This document shows, in pieces, positions 1 through 4,005 of a DNA stretch of 8,153 bases (the first letter of the stretch is position 1; each line of letters starts with the position of its first letter). Both the position numbers and the translations under genes were made by a program. The notes under the pieces were generated by a model. It was given only the letters and a program-made list of their open reading frames with translations. It did not search any database and had not been told where the DNA came from. Origin of the DNA: an uncultured Arcobacter sp. Its GTDB lineage: Bacteria; Campylobacterota; Campylobacteria; Campylobacterales; Arcobacteraceae. The DNA lies in contig CALMBI010000088.1 of the NCBI GenBank assembly GCA_937860115.1, forward strand, positions 1 through 8,153. Direction: 5' to 3'.

Positions 1-66
1 ACAGAAGAAGAGTATGAAATTCAAATGAATAATTTTTTCAAGGAAGAACTAGGTATCACTAGATGA
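1..66 (+). CDS. C-terminal end of a probable antitoxin (5' end outside window)
   Basis: The last 21 codons of an open frame run from the window edge to a TGA at 64-66 and encode an acidic tail ending KEELGITR. The stop overlaps the ATG of the downstream toxin-like gene in an ATGA arrangement, a typical sign of translational coupling in type II toxin-antitoxin pairs, where the antitoxin usually comes first. The antitoxin role is inferred from this position. The visible part has no DNA-binding motif, because that domain would lie upstream of the window. The family (ParD-, RelB- or Phd-like) cannot be assigned. Confidence 0.6.
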   Translation, partial: TEEEYEIQMNNFFKEELGITR

Positions 67-335
67 TAATCATCAAAGATAAGCTTTTCCAAAAGCAATT
101 TTTTGAAATTTTAAAGTTTATAGCAAAAGATAAAATCACAGCAGCCAAAAAATTTGAAAATGAATTAAGTCATTTGATTCAAAATTTAGTAAATAGCCCT
201 TATAAATTTAGAGCTTCATATTATTTTGAAGATGAGACTTATCGAGATTTAATCTATCAAGGTTATACAATCATTTATAAAATTGAGACAAATAAAATTC
301 TTATTTTAGAAATCTTCAAGTGGCAAAATAAATAA
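63..335 (+). CDS. RelE/ParE-family toxin of a type II toxin-antitoxin module
   Basis: This 90-aa basic protein has the RelE/ParE layout. Two N-terminal helices come first (about residues 6-44, including a KKFENEL-type segment). A beta-sheet core follows, in which YRDL (60-63), QGYTIIYKI (66-74) and ILILEIFKW (79-87) match the conserved family pattern of Arg-x-Leu, Gly-Tyr-x-Ile-Ile-Tyr and a final hydrophobic strand. RelE members cleave mRNA on the ribosome and ParE members poison gyrase. The sequence does not decide between them, although the absence of an obvious RelE catalytic set and the ParE-like strand pattern slightly favour ParE. The start overlaps the upstream stop by 4 nt, and no strong ribosome-binding site is needed if translation is coupled. 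The gene ends 3 bp from the convergent ligase gene, with no terminator hairpin between them. Confidence 0.8.
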   Translation: MIIIKDKLFQKQFFEILKFIAKDKITAAKKFENELSHLIQNLVNSPYKFRASYYFEDETYRDLIYQGYTIIYKIETNKILILEIFKWQNK

Positions 336-338
336 GAC

Positions 339-1145
339 TCACTCTTTTTCTCTAACTCTTAAAAAACTAGCAAATTTCGGCACACCATTTTTAGTAAAAC
401 CATAATATTTAAAAGTGACCATCTCTCCTAGTTTTGGAGGATTTAATCTTTCATTATCACTAAAACCACCACCAAGATTGAAAATCACACCACTATCTAG
501 TTTGAGTTTTAGACTTTTAAATTTTCCCTCTTTGTCATAGTTGTAACCAATAACAATTCCCTCCATATCTTGTGCTTTTTTCACTTTTAAAATATGTGGG
601 CTTCTTCCTGTGTGATATGGCTCTTTGCCATCTTTTATCACAATACCTTCCCCTTTTAAAGCGATGATTTGATTAAGATAGTTTTGCAACTGTTGTTCAT
701 CTTTGCAAACAATTTGTTTGATGATATTTATATGGGGATTTGGATGAGTTTCAAACCACTCTTTTGCGATTTCTAGTCGCTCTAAAAAATCCCCTTTTGC
801 ATCTGGTACTTCAAAGATATTGTAAGTGATTTGTTCCCAATTATTAGATGGTATCTCATCCAAAACGGTACTTTGAATAAACTCAAAATCATCTCTTTTG
901 CTCCAAAGTTCTCCATCAAGCTTAAAAGGTGGGAAGTTTTTGGTAAAAGAGGGCGGAGTCTGGATGAGGTTGCCATTTTTTGTGTAGAGATTTTTTCCAT
1001 CCCAATACCCTCGTATCCCATCAAGCTTTTCACTCATCAACCAACCGTTTATATTTTGGTCATCATAGATTTGTGGTTTTTGTACCTCAAAGCTCAATAA
1101 AGATGATGATAGAAGGAAAATAAAGAGTAAAATTTTTTTAAACAT
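339..1145 (-). CDS. Secreted/periplasmic minimal ATP-dependent DNA ligase (Lig E type)
   Basis: This 268-aa enzyme seals nicks in duplex DNA through a ligase-AMP intermediate. The nucleotidyltransferase motifs are in order: motif I KLDGIRG with the AMP-accepting Lys40, motif III DGE (77-79), motif IV GEGIVIKDG (165-173) and motif V LKVKK (186-190). A compact OB domain follows to the end, with no extra DNA-binding domain. Residues 1-18 form a signal peptide (Lys-Lys, a hydrophobic run, then SSSLLS), so export to the periplasm is expected, as for Lig E enzymes of Haemophilus, Neisseria and Campylobacter. I chose the ATG at 1145 because it puts the signal peptide at the N terminus. The in-frame GTG at 1193 would bury it behind 16 residues lying inside the upstream gene. 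The start overlaps the permease stop by 8 nt, which suggests translational coupling. A role in repair or uptake of extracellular DNA is inferred. Confidence 0.9.
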   Translation of the reverse strand: MFKKILLFIFLLSSSLLSFEVQKPQIYDDQNINGWLMSEKLDGIRGYWDGKNLYTKNGNLIQTPPSFTKNFPPFKLDGELWSKRDDFEFIQSTVLDEIPSNNWEQITYNIFEVPDAKGDFLERLEIAKEWFETHPNPHINIIKQIVCKDEQQLQNYLNQIIALKGEGIVIKDGKEPYHTGRSPHILKVKKAQDMEGIVIGYNYDKEGKFKSLKLKLDSGVIFNLGGGFSDNERLNPPKLGEMVTFKYYGFTKNGVPKFASFLRVREKE

Positions 1146-1836
1146 TTTTGTTCTTTTCGAGCCATTTAAGATAGATAGCAGTTGATATTCCACTACTTGC
1201 TATAATCATACACATCACCATAATCTGATATTTTACTGTTTCAATCGGTTCAACTCCACTTAAAATTTGCCCCGTCATCATCCCTGGAATCGATACAAGT
1301 CCAACAGCAAATAAAGAGTTGATATCTTTGATAAGTGAGGCTTTATAAGCAATATTTCTAGCTTTTTCGTAGATATTTTCTCTATTAAACTCTACTTCAA
1401 ATCTTTCAGCTGCAATTGAGACACTATTCATGGAATTTGCAAAAATCATCCCAGCAAGTGGGATAAGAAACCTCGGTTCATACCAAAGCTCAAGATGAAG
1501 CACTCCAACAATCACAAAAGCCAAAGTGATAATCCCACCAATCGCAATTGAGCTAAAACTTATAAGATAATGTTTTGGATTTTTGTTTGATACTGGTCGT
1601 AAAGCTATAATTCCAGCCACGATAAGCATAATCGTTAAAACAAAGATAATTAAAAAGAAGTTTTTAGAAGTAAAAATAAAAGTAAGCACATATCCCAAAA
1701 AAATAAGTTGCAACACCATTCTTGAAAGGGCATAAGGGAGAGTTGTAGTATCATTATTCCATTTTTTATAGATAAAATAAACGACAATGATAGGGATAAA
1801 TATCCAAATAAGGTCAAAAAATGAGATTTGTTGCAT
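1138..1836 (-). CDS. FetB-type (UPF0014) ABC transporter permease
   Basis: This 232-aa integral membrane protein has about seven hydrophobic segments (roughly residues 8-24, 33-56, 60-80, 90-116, 122-146, 170-192, 201-225). The segment IPLAGMIFANSMNSVSIA followed by AERF, and later FAVGLVSIPGMMTGQILSG, are hallmarks of the UPF0014/FetB family, whose E. coli member forms an iron-export ABC transporter with the ATPase FetA. It is slightly shorter than E. coli FetB. No ATPase gene lies beside it here, so the partner must be encoded elsewhere or the protein does another job; the substrate is unknown. It is the second gene of a minus-strand operon, starting 20 nt after the thiamine-binding protein gene and ending inside the start of the ligase gene. 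A GAGG sits 11 nt before the ATG, a rather distant ribosome-binding site. Confidence 0.87.
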   Translation of the reverse strand: MQQISFFDLIWIFIPIIVVYFIYKKWNNDTTTLPYALSRMVLQLIFLGYVLTFIFTSKNFFLIIFVLTIMLIVAGIIALRPVSNKNPKHYLISFSSIAIGGIITLAFVIVGVLHLELWYEPRFLIPLAGMIFANSMNSVSIAAERFEVEFNRENIYEKARNIAYKASLIKDINSLFAVGLVSIPGMMTGQILSGVEPIETVKYQIMVMCMIIASSGISTAIYLKWLEKNKNV

Positions 1837-1856
1837 CTATCACATAACCTCAAAAT

Positions 1857-2183
1857 TCATTTACAAATCTCTTTCCCTAAAACCTTTTCAACAGAAGCTA
1901 TTTTTGAGACAAGTTTATTTTCACAATTTTTTCGTATATCAAATTTGAGTGAACTATAAACTCTTTCACAATCTTCCAAACACTCATAAGCTTTTTCAAT
2001 AATATCCAAAGCTTCTCTCATAGTTTTAGCTTCTATGACTGTGCCCATTGGGGTAAGTTGATACGGTATCCCTGATTTGTCTATCATATCGATTATTTTG
2101 CTTACTCTTTTTGATACACTTGCACCTTCTCTTCCATCTGATGATGTTGGAAACATACTAAATTCTAATAAAAAACTTGTCAT
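1857..2183 (-). CDS. MTH1187-family (DUF77) thiamine-binding protein
   Basis: This 108-aa protein matches the MTH1187/YkoF-like thiamine-binding fold. The family signatures are an N-terminal EFSMFP strand (7-12), SVSKRVSKIIDMI (22-34), the conserved GIPYQLTPMGTVIE (38-51) and a late KIASVEKVLG. Members are small cytoplasmic ferredoxin-like proteins that bind thiamine or related molecules, possibly for sequestration or salvage; the function here is inferred from the family. I chose the ATG at 2183 because AAAGGA lies at good distance upstream and family members begin at this point. A longer in-frame TTG start at 2237 is ruled out because it coincides with the -35 box of the gene's own promoter. 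It is the first gene of the operon that continues into the FetB-type permease and the secreted ligase. Confidence 0.88.
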   Translation of the reverse strand: MTSFLLEFSMFPTSSDGREGASVSKRVSKIIDMIDKSGIPYQLTPMGTVIEAKTMREALDIIEKAYECLEDCERVYSSLKFDIRKNCENKLVSKIASVEKVLGKEICK

Positions 2184-2208
2184 AAAAATCCTTTGAAAAA
2201 TAATATTG

Positions 2209-2237
2209 ATTATAATATGATAGAGTGAGAATGTCAA
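2209..2237 (-). promoter_or_regulatory. Consensus sigma70 promoter of the thiamine-binding/permease/ligase operon
   Basis: Reading the minus strand, TTGACA (2237-2232) and TATAAT (2214-2209) are both perfect consensus hexamers separated by exactly 17 bp. The predicted transcript starts near 2202, giving a leader of about 20 nt that carries the AAAGGA ribosome-binding site. A textbook -35 is uncommon for Campylobacterota promoters, which suggests strong expression unless a repressor binds nearby. Confidence 0.87.
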
Positions 2238-2267
2238 TTTGAAAAAAATTAAAAATAATTTTTCAAA
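2238..2267. repeat. AT-rich inverted repeat between the divergent promoters
   Basis: TTTGAAAAA (2238-2246) is mirrored by TTTTTCAAA (2259-2267) across a 12-nt A/T spacer, and a further TTA/TAA can pair if two bases bulge. The left arm abuts the TTGACA box of the minus-strand promoter, and the right arm ends 5 bp before the -35-like element of the rpsL promoter. Neither promoter should transcribe it, so it is more likely a DNA site (an operator or UP-like element) than an RNA hairpin. Regulatory function is inferred. Confidence 0.5.
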
Positions 2268-2272
2268 AGTAG

Positions 2273-2304
2273 TTTAAGTTTTTATAAGTTTGTTTCGATA
2301 CAAT
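2273..2304 (+). promoter_or_regulatory. Promoter of rpsL-rpsG
   Basis: TTTAAGTTTT (2273-2282) matches the -35-region element described for Campylobacter vegetative promoters (TTTAAGTnTT). A T-rich TTTG lies ahead of the -10 box TACAAT (2299-2304), with 16 nt between the two elements. The predicted start is near 2311, leaving a leader of about 138 nt before rpsL. The -10 box sits inside a perfect 6-bp inverted repeat, so a terminator-like reading of the same bases is possible; the promoter reading fits the context better because no + strand gene lies upstream. Confidence 0.65.
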
Positions 2305-2311
2305 CCGAAAC
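2292..2311 (+). repeat. Inverted repeat spanning the rpsL -10 box
   Basis: GTTTCG (2292-2297) and CGAAAC (2306-2311) are perfect inverted copies flanking an 8-nt centre that contains most of the TACAAT box. Six T residues follow (2312-2317). The symmetry could be a repressor site over the promoter core or chance. As RNA it would form a weak terminator-like hairpin. Confidence 0.45.
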
Positions 2312-2448
2312 TTTTTTCAGAAAAAAATAATATTTTCCAGTCTGAGATTAGGTAGTATTGAGGTGATTATTTCATCTTGGGGTAACTACAAAAGCCCAAA
2401 AGAAGCCTAAACGACTCAATCGTTTAAACCAAATTATAAAGGAAAAAG
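2311..2448 (+). promoter_or_regulatory. rpsL 5' leader with hairpins
   Basis: This is a predicted untranslated leader of about 138 nt. It contains a weak TTGGG (2377-2381)/CCCAA (2395-2399) pairing and a perfect 7-bp hairpin, TAAACGA (2408-2414), loop CTCAA, TCGTTTA (2420-2426). That hairpin ends about a dozen bases before the ribosome-binding site AAGGAA (2439-2444). No T-run follows it, so it is not a terminator. A long structured leader before a ribosomal-protein operon is a plausible autoregulatory target, but no known family is recognised. Confidence 0.4.
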
Positions 2449-2859
2449 ATGCCTACTATTAATCAATTGATTAGAAAAGAGCGACAAAAAGTAACTTACA
2501 AGTCTAAGTCACCTGCGCTTGCTAATTGTCCACAAAGAAGAGGAGTATGTACAAGAGTATATACAACAACTCCAAAAAAACCTAACTCAGCTTTAAGAAA
2601 AGTTGCAAAAGTTAGATTAACAACTGGATTTGAAGTTATTTCATACATCGGTGGAGAAGGTCACAATCTACAAGAACACTCAATTGTACTTGTAAGAGGT
2701 GGAAGGGTAAAAGACTTACCAGGGGTTAAATACCACATCGTAAGGGGTGCATTAGACACTGCTGGAGTAAATGGTAGAACTGTATCTAGATCTAAATACG
2801 GAACTAAAAAAGGTAAAGCTGGACAAAAAGGTGCAGCTACTACTGGTAAAAAGAAATAA
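2449..2859 (+). CDS. rpsL: 30S ribosomal protein S12
   Basis: S12 lies at the decoding centre of the small subunit and affects translational accuracy. The sequence has PALANCPQRRGVCTRVYTTT followed by PKKPNSALRKV, and later GGRVKDLPGVKYH, all diagnostic. Lys43 and Lys88, the positions whose changes give streptomycin resistance in E. coli, are both unchanged, and Asp89 (methylthiolated by RimO in E. coli) is present. At 136 aa it is about 12 residues longer than E. coli S12, because of a Lys/Gly/Ala-rich C-terminal tail (about 125-136, ending TTGKKK). The ribosome-binding site AAGGAA lies 4-5 nt before the ATG. It is co-transcribed with rpsG, which starts 10 nt after the stop. Confidence 0.98.
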   Translation: MPTINQLIRKERQKVTYKSKSPALANCPQRRGVCTRVYTTTPKKPNSALRKVAKVRLTTGFEVISYIGGEGHNLQEHSIVLVRGGRVKDLPGVKYHIVRGALDTAGVNGRTVSRSKYGTKKGKAGQKGAATTGKKK

Positions 2860-2869
2860 GGATTAGAAG

Positions 2870-3337
2870 ATGAGAAGAAAAAAAGCTCCTGTAAGAGAAG
2901 TATTACCTGATCCGATTTACAACAGTAAGGTAATCACAAAATTTATCAATGTAATTATGCTTGATGGTAAAAAATCAATCGCACAAAAAATTATTTATGG
3001 TGCAATCGCTAAACTTGACCAAAAATCTGAAGGAAAAGGGATTGAATTATTCGAACAAGCTATCGAAAATGTAAAACCACTTTTAGAAGTAAGATCTAGA
3101 AGAGTTGGTGGAGCTACATACCAAGTACCAACAGAAGTTAGAGCTGTTAGAAGACAAACTCTTGCTCTTAGATGGTTAGTTGATTATGCTAGAAAAAGAA
3201 ATGAAAGAACTATGGTAGATAGACTTGCAAATGAAATTTTCGATGCAGCTAATGAAAAAGGAAATTCATTTAAGAAAAAAGAAGATATGCATAGAATGGC
3301 TGAAGCAAATAAAGCTTTCGCACATTTTAGATGGTAA
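2870..3337 (+). CDS. rpsG: 30S ribosomal protein S7
   Basis: S7 is a primary binder of the 3' major domain of 16S rRNA and forms part of the E site in the 30S head. The 155-aa length is normal. Diagnostic segments include the RRKKAPVREVLPDP N terminus, FINVIMLDGKKSIAQKI, the VRSRRVGGATYQVPTEVR loop, RRQTLALRWLV and the C-terminal MAEANKAFAHFRW. Its ribosome-binding site (AAGGA) overlaps the rpsL stop. The 10-nt gap to rpsL leaves no room for the S7-binding mRNA structure found between these genes in E. coli. A strong terminator follows, so fusA is not simply the next gene of the same transcript. Confidence 0.98.
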   Translation: MRRKKAPVREVLPDPIYNSKVITKFINVIMLDGKKSIAQKIIYGAIAKLDQKSEGKGIELFEQAIENVKPLLEVRSRRVGGATYQVPTEVRAVRRQTLALRWLVDYARKRNERTMVDRLANEIFDAANEKGNSFKKKEDMHRMAEANKAFAHFRW

Positions 3338-3356
3338 GAATCAGCTTATAAAAAGT

Positions 3357-3390
3357 AAAAAAGGAAAGTCGTTTTGGCTTTCCTTTTTTT
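3357..3390 (+). terminator. Intrinsic terminator after rpsG
   Basis: The arms 3357-3370 and 3376-3389 form a 14-bp stem with one G-T pair: GGAAAGTC pairs with GGCTTTCC, flanked by six A-T pairs. The loop is GTTTT, and the T-run lies at the 3' arm (3384-3390). The A-run/T-run symmetry could also act on the opposite strand, but no gene needs it there. Confidence 0.9.
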
Positions 3391-3445
3391 ATTTCTTTTC
3401 GATTACAAAATAATCATTCCTAATAATTTCTACAAAATTTGTATC

Positions 3446-3474
3446 TTGATTGTAATTTTTATCTGTCTTAATAT
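3446..3474 (+). promoter_or_regulatory. Promoter of the acidic 119-aa gene
   Basis: TTGATT (3446-3451) and TAATAT (3469-3474) are separated by 17 bp. The predicted start near 3481 would give a leader of about 18 nt containing the AAGGAG ribosome-binding site. The site lies after the rpsG terminator, in the only non-coding stretch that could drive this gene. Confidence 0.5.
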
Positions 3475-3498
3475 CATACCCCAAAAAAAGGAGATATT

Positions 3499-3858
3499 AT
3501 GGTAATCAATTTTGACAATACGGCTGAGAGTTTTGAAGATAAAATGAATGCAACAATGCTTATTGACTTGGTAGCATTTATTGGTAATTTATTTGGTGAG
3601 CCAACTGGTGAGTATGATGGAACATATTACTGGGAGCTTGAATCAATTGACGAAAATGAAGACTCTGGTTCTATTGAGCTTGAGCTTGGTGGCGATGAAA
3701 TCACTGTTGAAATTTATCCAACAACAGTTGATGAAGTTGATGCATTAAATGTGTATGCACTTATTGGTTATCTAACATTGAATAAAATCCCTTTTGAATA
3801 TGGAGAGGATGAAGAAGATGATGGTGAAGAAGCGACAGATAGCACTGATGATCTGTAG
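3499..3858 (+). CDS. Highly acidic protein of unknown function
   Basis: I do not recognise this 119-aa protein. It has about 34 Asp/Glu residues against two Lys and no Arg or His, so it must be extremely acidic and soluble. Residues 1-100 look folded: a helical MLIDLVAFIGNLFGEP (20-35), strand-like YYWELESI and SIELEL followed by ITVEIYP, and a second helix ALNVYALIGYLTL. The last 19 residues (101-119) are an almost purely acidic tail. There is no signal peptide, Cys or membrane segment. The strong ribosome-binding site AAGGAG lies 5 nt before the ATG. With its own promoter and terminator it forms a one-gene unit between rpsG and fusA, a place where many bacteria have nothing. A link to the ribosome or EF-G is tempting from position alone. 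The charge would also suit a nucleic-acid mimic or a metal binder, but nothing seen proves either. Confidence 0.85.
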   Translation: MVINFDNTAESFEDKMNATMLIDLVAFIGNLFGEPTGEYDGTYYWELESIDENEDSGSIELELGGDEITVEIYPTTVDEVDALNVYALIGYLTLNKIPFEYGEDEEDDGEEATDSTDDL

Positions 3859-3873
3859 TTAAAAATATAAAGT

Positions 3874-3905
3874 AAAGGAGAGAGTTTTCACTTTCTCCTT
3901 TTTTT
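3874..3905 (+). terminator. Intrinsic terminator after the acidic gene
   Basis: AAAGGAGA (3874-3881) pairs with TCTCCTTT (3894-3901). The stem continues inward through a G-T, A-T, G-C and T-A pair to a TTTC loop, and T residues continue to 3905. This ends the acidic-protein transcript before the fusA promoter. Confidence 0.9.
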
Positions 3906-3950
3906 ATGCATTAATTTACCCAACACAATCCCACATAAGAAATCCTAAGC

Positions 3951-3966
3951 TTTTTTTAGATAAAAT
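3951..3966 (+). promoter_or_regulatory. fusA promoter
   Basis: A seven-T run leads into AGA and the -10 box TAAAAT (3961-3966), the usual Campylobacterota arrangement without a recognisable -35. The predicted start is near 3973, giving a leader of about 33 nt with AAGGAA at 3991-3996 as the ribosome-binding site. The preceding terminator makes a separate promoter necessary. Confidence 0.65.
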
Positions 3967-4005
3967 CCGCAAAATCAATTAAATTATGAAAAGGAAAATA
4001 TACGA

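Noticed and set aside
782..1100. Overlapping frames on both strands inside the ligase gene
   Set aside because: They are shadows of a gene with complete catalytic motifs, and have no domain of their own.
1146..1193. Longer ligase starting at GTG 1193
   Set aside because: It would overlap the permease by 56 nt and place 16 residues before a clear signal peptide.
2184..2237. Longer version of the thiamine-binding protein starting at TTG 2237
   Set aside because: The TTG is the -35 box of a perfect promoter, the extra 18 residues do not fit the family, and the ATG at 2183 has a good ribosome-binding site.
2363..2410. Possible 15-residue leader peptide (GTG start) in the rpsL leader, ending in the TAAACGA hairpin
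   Set aside because: Only a weak AGG ribosome-binding site and no residue bias suggesting attenuation; a frame this short arises easily by chance.
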